From Proteles cristata cristata (taxonomy: Eukaryota; Chordata; Mammalia; Carnivora; Hyaenidae), in NCBI GenBank assembly GCA_017311185.1, contig JAESUZ010000464.1:558001-622000 (forward strand): 64,000 nt of DNA. The letters run 5' to 3'. Position 1 is the stretch's first letter. The number at the start of each line of letters is the position of its first letter. Of the stretch, positions 46,614-58,686 are shown piece by piece. Made by a program: the position numbers and the translations under genes. The notes under the pieces were generated by a model that was given only the letters and a program-made list of their open reading frames with translations, had not been told where the DNA came from and did no database searches.

Positions 46614-49600
46614 TAATTGTGTCATCATAAAAGGTTGAAAGCATACCTTTTAACAGGACTGCAATTTAAACAAAGGTAGGAAAAAGATGTCAACCAAATG
46701 AAAGCAATGCAAAGGATTCCAAGAAGACCCCTTTCATGCAAATAAAATTGTCCCTGTACTAGATTGCCCTGATGTCTCAAATTCTCATATTAGTATTCCT
46801 TTCCTTTCTTATAAAGTTTTCCTCATGGTTTTTATTGCAAATTCTACTCAGGACAGGGAATTCATAAAATTCTCATATGATTTTTGGGATGCCACTCATA
46901 AAGTAACAAAACTAATTCATAACAATGAAATTCACTTCTATGAAATTTTATCTTGAGTTGTCAAAAAATATCATGAAGAGAGTGAAGAGGCAGGCCACCT
47001 AGTGAGAAGACGTACGATAAATATTATGTTCAATGGAGTAATCTTCCCTTTAAGACTGAGATCAAGACATTACTCCATGCACTACTATTTAGTCACTGCT
47101 GTTCGACATATGACATCATTAAAATAAGAGTAAGAAATAAGAAGTCCAAGTTCGGAATTGAGTCGTACTAGTACCATAATTCCACAAGACTCTCTTCTGC
47201 ACAGGAAAAGCAGGAAAGCAATGGCTGCATCAGTGTGGAAGAGGAATAGCTTTGCAAAATCGATTTTATATTTGGGGAAAACTAAATTTGGATTCGTATC
47301 TCGCATCTTCTATTGGAAATACAGATGGAGACTGAAACGTAAATAAGAAGACTAGTAAGAGATAGAGAATACAAAAATAGTAGAAAGAAAAATCATAATG
47401 TTGTACTAGTTATGGTGTCAATCTAGGGATGGGCATGACCTTTTTTAAGTGTGACCCCTGAAACTAGAACTCATAAAAAAAAGTGGCATATTTGCTGATT
47501 AAAAAAATTATGAAGTCCATAAATGCCAAAATTATTTCCAATGCCTATTTCCCCTAATAGACTTCTCAATTCTATGCAAGTACCAAACAAATTCCAGGTG
47601 TATTATTACAGGATATTAACCAGATTCATCTTATTTTTCTTGAAACAAAATAAAGACAAATGCAATGCATTTGAAACAAAACAAAGACAAACGCAAAGAC
47701 AACTAGTTGAATGCAAACAGTTCCTCACTGAAAATGAACGACAAAGAAATGGTATTTGCTCCACAGCTTATTGAGATACACTATAAAATGTCAGGAACTA
47801 CAAATGACGCTAACACTTCCAGAAGAGACAAAAGGCAGATGGATGAAGGCAGAGTTCAGCTATATTCATACTGGAACACAATTTTATCATGTCAAAAGGG
47901 GACGTGTAAATTTTATTGAAGACGGTGTTTAGGAAACTGGCTTTCTATACAGAGAAAAAGAAATTATACATCCTTTGTTTATTTAATCTACACATCTTCA
48001 CCGAACACCTGATAAATGCCAAGCTTTACCATCTCTTCCAGGGACTGAAGATCCATTTATGAGCCAACGTCTCAACCTTTCTAGAAATTAGAGTCTGGCC
48101 GAAGAAAACAACGAATGAAAGAAATGAATAGACGATATGTTAGAGGGTGGTGTGCACCCTGAGGCAAAAAGTCAGTCAAGACGCTAGGCAGTTGAGCTGG
48201 TGGTCACATGACACTGAGGCAGGGGTGGGGCTGAGTCTGGGAGGATGGGGATGGTAACGAAGGTAATGGTATAGTGGTGCTCGTGGTCATGGTGGTCATG
48301 CTGGTGGGGGTGCAGGTGTTCTTCGATTGGGAATCCTTGAAGCGGTTCACTATTTTATTAGATTTAGAGAAAACCTCATGACAAGTGTTCTTTGGCCACG
48401 GAACTGAAAGAGGTGAGGAAGTAAGCAAGGCAGACAGTAAAGTGTCAAAGCCATGCATGGAACTTGCATTTAGCGTGGAACTTCCAGGAATAGGAAGGAA
48501 GCATGTGTGCCTGGAGGGACGGACATACGACATGAGGGTATAGGGAAGAGCAGGGTAAACTCATGAGAATCAGAGAAAGGCAACGAGGTAGCATGCAGAA
48601 AACAGACACACGCACAAACACACACATACACCAAGTTTGCCTTCAAACAAATCTGTTTCTTTCCTTCAACATTTAGTAATATTCTAACATGTTGTTTTTC
48701 CTGTGGTCTACATTGCTCATGTTTACTGTGATTCCAATTTAGAACAAATCCTTGGAACACTGTGAATCTTCAGCCTCTTCATCTTCTAACACATTTTTGT
48801 CTGCATCAAGAAAAAGATTCATGAATAGGCGCTAATGCAAATGTGGTTTTTTTACGATGCACCCTTCAATTTTAACAACTTAGCCAATTTCAAAATCATT
48901 AACTTATGTCAATTCTTAGTAATCCTTTAAGTAAATGATACATTTCCTGGACCTTTCACTCAATATTTATTTCATTTTCAATAAATCCAGAAAAAGCCTA
49001 CAGAATTTCACAAGTCAATAACTGGCTTAAGCCACATGTCTCCCTTATGTGGAGTAAGTCAGATTTACATAAATAAGTCCAAATTTCTGGCTTTGTTTTG
49101 TATTCTATTAAACGGAACACTGCATATAGAAATGAATGAATTCTAAAGAGGATTTTTGGTGCATCTAAGACACTGTCTCTACTGGTTTTCACTGTATCAG
49201 TCCCTTTGGTAGCTGAGAAAAGTCGATTACACCTTGAGTTGTTTTAACTGGATTGTCAATTTAGTACCATTGAAGACCATGAAAAGAGATAACAATTCTA
49301 ATGTGCTTAGGTTGAAAACTCCCTTGGTGAAAATTCTCGAAGACAAATGTTATTCCTCATCCCTTTGCCTGATGTCAGGTCTTCGTGAAATAAGATGTAC
49401 AATCATGAATCTACATTCCAGGCAGATAAGCTCAAGTTAACCTTTTGCTATCTGGCAAAAGTCAGTCAAGAGGCTAGGCAGTTGCGATGGTGGTAACATT
49501 GGGCCTCAAAAACAGGACTAATAAAGGACCTTTGAAATATACAGGTAATACATTAATGCATTCTTACTGAAAAACTTCAAAAAATGGAAATGATCCCAAA

Positions 49601-50774
49601 GAATTTATTAAACTCTATGTATCCCTAAAGTCGCTGTCAAGGCTCACATCTGTTATCAGGGTTGTATACCTCTAGACCTTATTCTATGTACTTACACAGA
49701 ATATAAATAGTTGTCAGATATATTATCAAGTATGTATCTGGTTGATACGGTAGTAGGTTTGAATTTTCTCTAAGTAGAAAGTGACAATTTTTTCTTCTAC
49801 TTTTTAAGATTAATATTAAATAAATATATATAAAGATATATATTTGCTTTTTACATCTATATAGGCTGTCTATCTAAAACGGGAAATGTGAAGAAGATGC
49901 AAACACTGTTATATATCTCAAGCCTACTATCACTGTGAGTCGAAATTCAACTTATTATGTCATATTGATTTTAGAAACTAGTATCAGCGTCAACATCAAA
50001 GATGATCCTAAATGAACACGTGTACTTCATGAGAACAGGTGTCCTTTCTGTTCACCAATCTGTCATGTCACTATGTACTCAAACACCCCTGCATGAGCAA
50101 ATGAATGCACTGAGAAAAAGAAATGATTACAGATACAATGATGTGGCTATCTAGTTAGAGTATCTTCAAATCAAACTTGTTTTGGTGAGTTAGCTCCAAA
50201 AATATATCCATAGAGAAACATCTGGTTACCCCGTGGCTCAAAACAGATCACTAAGCCAGCAGCATTGTCATGAAGTGTAATTTCCTTTTCCTAAAACAGA
50301 CTTGACCAGTGTGTCAAAATGATCACTGGCATGTTAGATTTCCTAATGACATCACCATCACCACCACCACCACCATCATCATCTTCATGATCACCATCAT
50401 CACTTTTATTCGTATTCCTACCTGCTCTTCTATTACTTTGGTTCATTTTGCTCCCCAAGTCAATCATACTTATTTTAGTACCCCAGTTTCCTATCCCACC
50501 TACAATTCCCACTCTATTATGTGAAGAGCCATTTCAGTCACTGAAAACTAAGAATCAGAGAATTAAGAATAATGAATGTGTTATTCTTTCACAAATAACA
50601 TAACACTAATTTAACCAACTGATATCTGAAAAGAGATGAGTATACTGATCCACATATAAATGCATTTCTGTCTGTATTTTCCCACTCTCAAAATCCCTTA
50701 CACCCCCAAATGAAACATTCCATAGAAATTCAATTATAATAGTCAATAATGAAAATACAGCTTCTTGTAAAAAT
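46614..50774. other. Mostly unique DNA, no gene seen
   Basis: This is the longest stretch without a recognised large element. It holds a pair of diverged 43-bp repeats (48167-48209 and 49457-49499), an AT-rich patch at 49800-49860 and a (CAT/CAC)n run at 50348-50402. Open frames are short and show no domains. Confidence 0.5.
50348..50402. repeat. (ATC/ACC)n trinucleotide run
   Basis: About 55 bases of interrupted ATC and ACC triplets. Confidence 0.9.
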
Positions 50775-50775
50775 T

Positions 50776-50972
50776 TTTGTAATGTTTATTTTTGAGAGAG
50801 CGAGAGCATGAGTGGAGGAGGAGCAGAGAGAGAGGGAGACACAGAAGCTTAAGCAGAGTCCAGGCTCTGAGCTGTAAGCACAGAGCCCAACGCGGGGCTC
50901 GAACACAGGAGTAGTGAGATCATGACCGGAGCCAAAGTTGGATCCTCAACCGACTGAACCGCCAACGTGGTC
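50776..50972 (-). repeat. CAN SINE, minus strand
   Basis: TTTTTGAGAGAGCGAGAGCATG and the B-box complement GGGGCTCGAAC. The head end (CTGAACCGCCAACGTGG) is diverged. Confidence 0.9.
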
Positions 50973-50975
50973 TGA

Positions 50976-51859
50976 CAATACGGCTTCTTTATCTTTCTGT
51001 TCTGATTTGCTTCTCCTAGCAAACCACTGTCCTATAATTGACCCTTCTTATTTGTAAAGCTACATCCCTAATGACCATGACATCCACATTCCTTGGCCAA
51101 GATGGGGTGCTTTGTATCCAAACTCCAAACTATTCCACTGCAGTTCAGGCAGGGCTCCTGAGGAAGTAGACACAAGGTTTGGTCTGCCATCAGCATATTC
51201 AAGTTGAATAAATAGTATGGTTGGGTCACAGAGGCCAAGTGGGAGAATTCCTTGCACAACAGGGTATACCAATCACAGAGACTTTGCTAGTCTTCCTTCA
51301 TTCCAGAGCTGTTAGTCTTTCAGTGTTGCAAGAAGTTGCATCAGAACAGCCAGTCAAATGTGGTGGTTATTTCCTACAAAGTTCTAAAGCCAAATAAATG
51401 TGTGATGTTTCTGTCATCAACTTCTCTGAAGTTGGTTTTATCTCAAAATAAACAGAAATTCAAAAATTACTTTGGCTCATTAGGTGATCATATACTTAAT
51501 CTAAATATGCCTTACTTACGCAACAATTTTTAATTACTCTTTTAGAGTGTGAACCACAGGGAGGCAAGTTTTATTCATTCCTAATTATTATACCCCCACA
51601 ATGGTGTCTTCAGAAAACAGTAAAAGTTTTGTTTTGGGGGATAATTCATTCTGGAAACATGCCTGTAATCCAAAGCACTTCTATATCAAAGAAAACTTCA
51701 AGAACCATTGGCTCAGTTGTGATCATGTGATGTTGGCATCATGTACTACTCATATTTCAAAACATCGCTCTTTCATCAAGTTATTAGAAATGTTTGCTCA
51801 CCTTGCAGAACACTTGCAGAATAAGTTCCTTGCAATCCAAAGTTTTACTACCTTTATTT
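50976..51859. other. Unassigned, nothing seen
   Basis: Apparently unique DNA without exon-like structure. Confidence 0.45.
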
Positions 51860-52065
51860 TTTAAAATATTTATTTCTTTATTTTGAGAGAGAGAGCAAGC
51901 ATGCAAGTAGGAGAGAGGCAGAGAGAGAGGAGGAGAGAGAATTCTAAGCAGGCTCCATACTGCCAGTGCAGAGCCTGACACACAGCTTAATCTCACAAAC
52001 TGAAATCATGACCTGAGCCGAAATCAAAAGGAGATGCTTCACTGATTGAACCATCTAGATGCCCC
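51860..52065 (-). repeat. CAN SINE, minus strand
   Basis: ATTTATTTCTTTATTTTGAGA, GA-rich middle and head end ATTGAACCATCTAGATGCCCC. Diverged. Confidence 0.9.
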
Positions 52066-52844
52066 CAGAATAGATCTTGATGCATAAATAAGTGAAAAGT
52101 CAATTCTATGTGGTATGTTCTCTACATTTTTCCAAGAAAGGCAATTTCTTTCTTAATTTCAGAAACCATGCTCTTTCTTTCTAGCACTAGGAAAATACCA
52201 GCTCTAAAAAATTTTCAACTTCTCTTCCATTACAAATATATTAAGAATTACAATATCAGTGACTGAACTGTACACTCTATCCCTATAAAATGTCAAGTTG
52301 TTACAGTTCCACTATTAATTATTACTATTTCCTGATGCCCTGGTGATCGCCTTGAGAAGTACACATTTTGAGAATTCAATACTTTTAACTCTCTGCTGGA
52401 AACATTTAGACTAGTGGAAATAGCAAACCACTAAATCATTAAAGCTGTTAATTCTTATTATGTGTAAAAGCAATTCACTGTTAGAAAGTAGTTTATCACA
52501 GTCAGAGTCATCCCCACTAATTTCTCTTGTCAGAGTTTTTTCACCATGTAAGGAAAACCTATTCTATGAGAGTATGAATACAACTTATCATTGGACATGA
52601 TATGAAAGCTTAACACATATATTTAGTTGTAGGTGAAGAGAAGTTCAAGATGAAGTCGAGGGAAAGGCAATGTCAGAATATTCAGAGATGTTCATAATTT
52701 TACCCCTAGGATGAGACATGTATCCTGGAAATATTATTATGAGAACAACAGGAAGTGAAGACCATAAAATTAGATATTTACGATTTGTTGCAAGGCTTGT
52801 CATTTCCTTATCAACCCGAGTGATTATGTCTTCCACCAAAAAAA
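52066..52844. other. Unassigned, nothing seen
   Basis: AT-rich, apparently unique DNA. Confidence 0.45.
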
Positions 52845-53767
52845 AAAAAAATCAAATAAAAATCAGAGATTGGAAGATTCGCCAGTCTCAAAATGTCACT
52901 TCTTCCCAAATTAATCTACAGAATCAATGCAGTCTTAATAAAATCCTAGCAACTTATCAGTAGACATTAACAAGCTAATTCTAAAGTTGATATGGAGAGG
53001 AATAAGACCCAGAACACCCAACACAATAGTGAAGGAAAAGAATGAAGTTAGGGGGCTGGCATTACCAGACTTTAAGACTTACATTAAAGGTATAGTTGTC
53101 ACGTAGTGTGATACTGGCAGAGGAATAGAAAAAATAAACCAATAGAGCAGAAGAGAGAATCCAGAAATAGACCCACATAAGTAGAGTCAACAGATCTTTG
53201 ATGAAGGAGCAAAGGCAAGAAAATGGAGTAATGACAGTCATTGCAAAAATACTGGGGAACCACTTGACATTCACCGCAGAAAATGAACCTAGATACAAGC
53301 CTTACCCCCTTTATCAAAGTAACTCAAACTGGATCACAGACTTCTATGTAAAATGCCAATCTATAAAACTCACAGAAGAAAACATAGGAGAAAACCTAGA
53401 TGATCTTGGGTTTGGCAATGACTTTTGAGATAAAATACCAAAGCCATAATCCATGAGAGAAAGACCTGATAAGTTGGATTTCATGAAACTAAAAAGTTTT
53501 TCCTTAGGAAAGACACTATCAAGAGGATGAAAAACAAGCCTAACTGGGAGAAAACACTTGTAAAAGACACGTCTGAAAAAGGGGATTGTCCAAAATATAG
53601 AAAGAACTCTTAGAATAATCAAAAAATAAACAACCCAATGAAGGAATAGGCCACATTTCCTCATAGACACCTCACCAGAAGAGGTGGAGAGAGCAAACAA
53701 GTAAGTGTATGAATAGGTGTTCCACACAATGTGACATCAAGGAAATAAAAATTAAAACAACAATGAG
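52845..53767 (+). repeat. L1 ORF2 fragment, plus strand
   Basis: In order: GATTGGAAGATTCGCCAG, ATCTACAGAATCAATGCAG, GGCATTACCAGACTTTAAG, AACTGGATCACAGACTTC and AAAATTAAAACAACAATGAGA. It stops at a SINE head. Frames are broken. Confidence 0.85.
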
Positions 53768-53806
53768 AGGGGCGCCTGGGTGGCTTAGTCGGTTAAGTCG
53801 GTTAAG
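53768..53806 (+). repeat. Isolated CAN SINE head (about 39 bp)
   Basis: Only the first part of a young SINE is present (GGGCGCCTGGGTGGCTTAG then a doubled GTCGGTTAA), joined directly to retroviral env sequence. The B box, body and tail are missing. Confidence 0.85.
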
Positions 53807-55345
53807 CAAGGCCACTTGGAAAAAAAAAGATGCAACAGCTCTCCTTCAAAAGGGGGCTGCTAGATCAGATTGTCAGTCAAAAGCCTGTAACCCTGTAAAT
53901 TTCACTATCATTAATTTAGAAGACTACAAATGGCAATGGGGCATTCGAATTGGTATTCGAATTTATGGAAGAGGCAAAGACCCAGGGACTGTACTGTATT
54001 TTAAGAGGATCACTGCCACCCATCCAGCCACGTCCCACCAAGTTTTTCACTCCTTCTATGAGGAAATAAGAAGTAGTCCCCCTCCCATTTCAGTCACAGC
54101 AAAGAATTTGTTTCTGAAAAAAAAAAATTGTTTCTGGCCCTGGCAGAGACTATAGCCCAGACTTTGAAGATCTCTTCATGCTATGTATGTGGGGGGACCA
54201 ACATGGGGGATCAATGGCCATGGGAGGCCAGAGAATCAGATCCCCTCGAGTCTTATGATGGAACGAATTACCCCAGTTCTACAGCCGGGGTTTGGCTCCT
54301 GAAAACCTCAATCATTGGGAAGAACTGTCTTGCCCTATGGAGGAAAAAGTTCACTGTCGGAAACTTAACATGTCTGGGCCAAAGGTTTTATAATTCAACC
54401 ACCTGAGAAACCCAATGGTGGGGGTCCCCAGGTCACCATGAGCCAAATCCTCACCGCTCGTTCAACTTCTCTCATCTCCGGGAGGCCTGGGACAACACAG
54501 ACGCTGCCATCGAATGGCGGGCCCCAGGGGGACTATCTTGGATATGTGGGAGAACAGCCTATACAGTCTTCCCTTCAGGCTGGTCAGGGTCACGTGTGCT
54601 GGGTACTATTCGCTCATCCTTCTTCCTACTCCCACCTGCAGAAGGAGAACATCTGGGAGTTCAAATATATGGAGATAGGAAAGTTCAAAGAAAGCGGCGT
54701 GCCTTGCAAATTGGCAACTGGAAGGAAAATGAATAGCCTCCCGAATGAATAATTCATTATGGCCCTGCTATGTGGGCCGTGGGCTGATGATGGGTCTTGG
54801 GGCTACCGCACCCCCATTTATATGCTAAACCGCGTAATTAGGCTGCAAGCCGTTGTAGAAATTATAACCAATGAAACTGCCAGGGATCTTAACTTACTTG
54901 CTAAGCAGCAAACCCAAATGCGCAATGCCATCTACCAAAATCGCCTGGCCTTAGATCACCTGCTTGCTTCTGAAGGTGGTGCTTGTGGAAAATTCAACCT
55001 GAGCAACCGCTGCCTACAGACAGATGATGAGGGAAAAGTCCTAGAGGTGACCACAGATCGAATGAGAACGGTTGCTCATGTCCCGGTCCAAACCCGGAAC
55101 GGTTGGAGCCCCAGGGAGTTATTTGGAGGATGGTTTTCGGGGGATTCAAAGCCCTCGTAGGCACTGTCCTCCTGACTCTGGGAGGATGCTTGCTTGCACC
55201 CTGCTTGGCTCCCTTGATGATACGATCAGTCTCCAGTCTCATTGAGACTACAGTTGAGAGAAAAACGGCTGCCCATGTAATGATGTTATGGAAATATAAA
55301 CCTCTAAGCCAGGATGATGCTCTTTGACCCTAAATAGAGGGGTCC
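53807..55345 (+). pseudogene. Endogenous retrovirus env fragment, broken
   Basis: Env proteins mediate virus entry; this copy is non-functional. The surface-subunit part spans about 53807-54750 and the transmembrane-subunit part about 54760-55325. Seen: a CYVC (CXXC-type) motif at 54179-54190, a heptad-like helical region from about 54838, and a hydrophobic anchor near 55130-55230. Breaks seen: a frame change near 54115-54130 at an A run beside a doubled TTGTTTCTG, stops at 54404 and 54750, and a frame change near 55110-55140, so the anchor lies in another frame from the ectodomain. In the C-rich disulfide loop an Arg replaces one expected Cys. The signal peptide, gag and pol are absent. The overall pattern is class I (gamma-type). 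Confidence 0.85.
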
Positions 55346-55352
55346 GAGCATC

Positions 55353-55363
55353 AAAGGGGGGAA
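55353..55363 (+). promoter_or_regulatory. Retroviral polypurine tract
   Basis: AAAGGGGGGAA directly before the TG that opens the 3' LTR. It primed plus-strand DNA in the ancestral virus. Confidence 0.85.
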
Positions 55364-55687
55364 TGTGGTAGGAACCCCTCCCTAAGGAGAAAGAAAAAAA
55401 TGAAGAAGAGAGAAGACTTCAAGGTCACCTAGATATGAGTCCAGCTGCCTACATCCCCCATGTTCCTGTAAACGGAAACAACTTAATCAGACTGCATGTT
55501 TATGTGTATTACCATATATGGGAGACAAAGAAATAGAAAATGCATTAAAAAAAAACCCTATGCCATGTGCTGTGGGCCGCTCTGTTCTTTGGGTACGAAC
55601 CCAACTGAGCGGTGCCGGCAAACTAAAGTTGCTTCCTGGAAAGAAAAGTCTCCGTGTCACGACTCTCTGAGCGAGAATCCTGCGACA
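55364..55687 (+). mobile_element. 3' LTR of the env-bearing ERV
   Basis: Begins TGTGGTAGGAACCCCTCC after the polypurine tract and ends near CCTGCGACA, 324 bp. ATTAAA at about 55545 is a possible polyadenylation signal. It does not resemble the class I LTRs at 45 and 60 kb, so it is a separate family. The right boundary is inferred from the TG..CA rule. Confidence 0.75.
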
Positions 55688-55774
55688 GGACAGCCTAACA
55701 TTCGAAGCATGAACTCTGTTATGAGATACACGTGGGTTGGAGCTCCAGCCATCCTTTTATTAACTCCAACTTCA

Positions 55775-55935
55775 GGCAATTTACTTGGAGTCTCTGAGCC
55801 TCCATTTTCGCTCCGTGAAATGGATGGTTACACCATCTCAGGTTTGAAGGGGATTACAGGAAATAATAAAACACGTAAAGCTGAGAGCCCAAGGCCTGGC
55901 ACACACAGTGAATGCTCAATAAATGTTAGTTGTAT
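55775..55935 (+). repeat. MIR element, plus strand
   Basis: GTCTCTGAGCCTCCATTTTC, a GGCCTGGCACACA block and TGAATGCTCAATAAATGTTAG are conserved MIR words in the correct order. Confidence 0.85.
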
Positions 55936-56345
55936 CACTTTATGTCTTGATTGTAAACATTCATAAAATGCAGCAGCCGATTATTACAAAAGAAGGAAAT
56001 GTTAAATTTTTGGCATATGTATCCTTTCTAACTGTGTTTCAATGAATGGGATATTATGTATGTTCACGGACAGCCTGCTTTTTTCCCCAGATATTGTCGT
56101 GATATTAGTTACAAATTAGAAATCTGCAGCATATTTTTAAATTATAGGAACATCAAATACCATGATTAATTTAATCATTTCCTGACAGCTAGGAATTTCC
56201 ATAGGCTGAATATGGCACTGAAAACAAATGAAGCAGAATAAGGACTATCAGAATTTATTGTATGCTAGAATAAATATTACTTCATTAACTTTTATCTGTT
56301 ATGTATCTATGAGTATTGGGTTGCAATTTAGAATGTATTTCTTAC
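55936..56345. other. Unassigned, nothing seen
   Basis: AT-rich DNA between a MIR and a SINE. Confidence 0.4.
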
Positions 56346-56354
56346 TACAAATAC

Positions 56355-56568
56355 TACTTTTTAAAAAATGTTTTATTTATTTCTAGGAGAGAGAGACAGC
56401 GTGAGCAGGGGAGGGTCAGGGAGAGAGGGAGTCACAGACTGAAACAGGCTCCAGGCTCTGAGCTGGCAGTGAGCACAGAGCCCAACACGGGGCTCGAACC
56501 CACGAACCGCGAGATCATGACCTAAGCGAAAGTCGGACGCTCAACCGACTAAGCCACCCAGGCGTCCC
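56355..56568 (-). repeat. CAN SINE, minus strand, with target duplication
   Basis: A young copy (CCGACTAAGCCACCCAGGCGTCCC head, ATTTATTTCTAGGAGAG tail). The flanks TACAAATACTACTTTTT (56346-56362) and TACAAATACTATTTTTA (56569-56585) nearly match. Confidence 0.95.
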
Positions 56569-56585
56569 TACAAATACTATTTTTA

Positions 56586-56925
56586 AAAAGTGTGGCTGTT
56601 GTCTACTGGAATCTCTTTTTCAGTTTTGAAAGAATACAAATAACCTTCTTGGATATTTGTAGGCACTTGTGTTTTTTTCTTTTAGGTTGACCTGCCAGCC
56701 ATGAATTCCTTCGGGTTTTCTGACAAAGGATAGAGATTCCATCTGATTAAGTTGCCTCCCCCAAACCATTAAGCTAATGCTTCTTCTGGAGAGAAAAATA
56801 CTCATTCTGTTGGCTATGTAAGCTTCACCTCATCCACCCCAGGGGATTTGGGGCAGCAGAGCCCCCCCACCCCACCCCAGGAACCACTGATGGGGACCAG
56901 ATCCCATCCATCTGCTCTCACTCAC
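56586..56925. other. Unassigned
   Basis: Mixed DNA downstream (on the minus strand) of the ACSM-like exon. I looked for a terminal ACSM exon (a KTVTGKIQR-type sequence) and did not see one. Confidence 0.4.
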
Positions 56926-57048
56926 CTTCCTCGAGTACTTAGACGGGGCTGCTGTCACTGACGTCACATGCTGCTTCAGCTCCTGGGTGAGCTGGTCCGG
57001 GTCATGGGAGAGGAATTCCATGGTCAGGACAATAAATGTCTTCACCAT
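56926..57048 (-). pseudogene. Isolated ACSM-like exon (medium-chain acyl-CoA synthetase)
   Basis: On the minus strand an acceptor ending CACTGCAG is followed by 123 open bases and a GTGAGTGA donor. The translation includes [20 protein letters not shown] and [19 protein letters not shown]. This matches the ACSM family C-terminal exon (SHDPEQLTKELQQHVKSVTA) as I recall it, best to ACSM2 or ACSM1. ACSM enzymes activate medium-chain fatty acids and benzoate in mitochondria. Compared with that family there is one extra Ala codon and Ser in place of Tyr and Pro in the PYKYPRK motif. No neighbouring ACSM exons are seen. With intron-type flanks, it is not a processed copy; most likely a duplicated gene fragment. 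Confidence 0.75.
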
Positions 57049-57510
57049 CTGCAGTGTAGAACCAGAGCGGAGGCTCAGGCTAAGTGCCAACCAACTGTCT
57101 GGTTTAAAACTAAATATTTACTAAATAAATGGAAAAATAACACTTGACTCAGTATGTGTTCATGCCAGGAATGAGCACATAGTTGCAACTATGGCTTCAA
57201 TGTGATTAAATATAAAGTAAGCTTAAGTACACTGAGTTTTCCAGGGAAAATCCTCAGGTGAGTTTATCTTTTCCCCTCAAACCATACAGTTAAGTTTTGG
57301 ACTTCAATGACTTAAATAAAATATTAGAAAAAAAACAAATAAAAAGTCACCCTCATCAAAAGAACAAAATGAGAAGCCACAGACCAGTAGAAAATATTTG
57401 CAAAAGACACACCTGTAAATGACTGTTATCAAAATACACAAAGAACTCTTCAAACTCAACAGTCAGAAAACAACCTAATGAACAAATAAGGCAATGACCT
57501 TTTCAGACCC

Positions 57511-58395
57511 TGCTGGGAGCCGCACCGGCCTCTCCGGGTGGCAGTCACAGCAAGGGAATGGCAGCGTTTGCAGCTCCTGCCATGAGAAGGGAAAACTGGC
57601 ATCTCCTTCTGCTACTACTGGCCCACGCTGGAAATAAGCCGCGTGGGATTGCCCAGGCCTCACAATATTCCATATCAGACCCATATTCTGAACACAGATG
57701 CCTCATAAGGAAAAGCATATTCCTGCCTTTACAAAAGAGATTTTAGATAAAAGCTCTGGATGATTGTAAAAAGGCTCTTCCTAAGGGCCTTGCAGAGCCA
57801 AGACTTACATAATAAAGGGGGCCAAGAACGTGGAGTTACAATTGAGTCTGGCCCTGAGACAAAGAGCCTAATTTAGAGTTAATGGCAGATTCCACCCCCA
57901 CCCATTTGTTTCTGCTTGGAGCATTTCCCGGCCCTGGATATGCTGATTGCTCCCTGTGACGGAACCTATTGAGGAACTACTTTTGTCAACATGGGAGCAA
58001 AGGTGTTCCCTGGAAGACTTGTTTTTCTTGACACTTCCACCTTAAAAGAAGTAACTTCACCCTTTTTATGCTAAAAACTTTGTCTGGTATGCTAAAGATA
58101 CTTTCTTCCCCATAGGATAAGCATCTCAGTCACTATTGATAAAAGTTATACGGGAGTCTACTAGATTTTTTGGGAAATTCTTACATATCAAAGAAGTCTG
58201 TTATCAGAAATCATTGTCTAAGGCAAATGCCACTTCTGTGCCGTCCCCCAAACACTTCTAAAATAAAGTTGAGCCCCAGTCAGAGCAGAGATGCCTACCT
58301 GGTGATCAGAAAGAATCTCGGGGCTCTCTCACTCTCTCTCGCCAACACCATCCATGCTTCAGGGTCCCCTGGACCTGCGGAGCCGGCCTCCGACA
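57511..58395 (+). mobile_element. Class II (ERVK-like) solo LTR, plus strand
   Basis: Begins TGCTGGGAGCCGCACCGGCC and ends GAGCCGGCCTCCGACA, 885 bp. AAATAAAG near 58261 marks the R region. The inserted site in L1 is flanked by AGACCC and AGACAG, a decayed short duplication. The same family as the LTR at 59095-60112 but with a different U3 middle. Confidence 0.82.
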
Positions 58396-58492
58396 AGACA
58401 GCACACCAGAAAGACATACAGATGGCAAATAAGCAATGAAAACGTGCTCTACATCCTATGTCACAAGGGAAATGCAAATTGAACAACTGAGA

Positions 58493-58686
58493 GGGGACAC
58501 CTGTGTGGCTCATTGGGTTGAGCGTCCGACTTTGGCTCAAGTTATGACCTCACAGTTCATGAGCTCAGTCCCCACATCGCTGCTGTCAGCGCGGAGCCTG
58601 CTTTGGACTCTCTATCCCCACCCTCCACTGCACACTTCCCCTGGTCCGTCTCTCACAAATAAACATTACAAAAATAATAAAATAAA
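58493..58686 (+). repeat. CAN SINE nested in L1, plus strand
   Basis: Head GGGGACACCTGTGTGGCTC, shortened CT-rich part and ACAAATAAACATTAC tail. The flanks AACAACTGAGAG and AACAACAGTGAGAT come from the L1 target. Confidence 0.92.

Noticed and set aside
57558..57746. Small frame with a hydrophobic start inside the class II LTR
   Set aside because: It begins with Ala- and Leu-rich sequence like a signal peptide, but it lies in LTR U3 and is disrupted in the sister LTR; chance is more likely.
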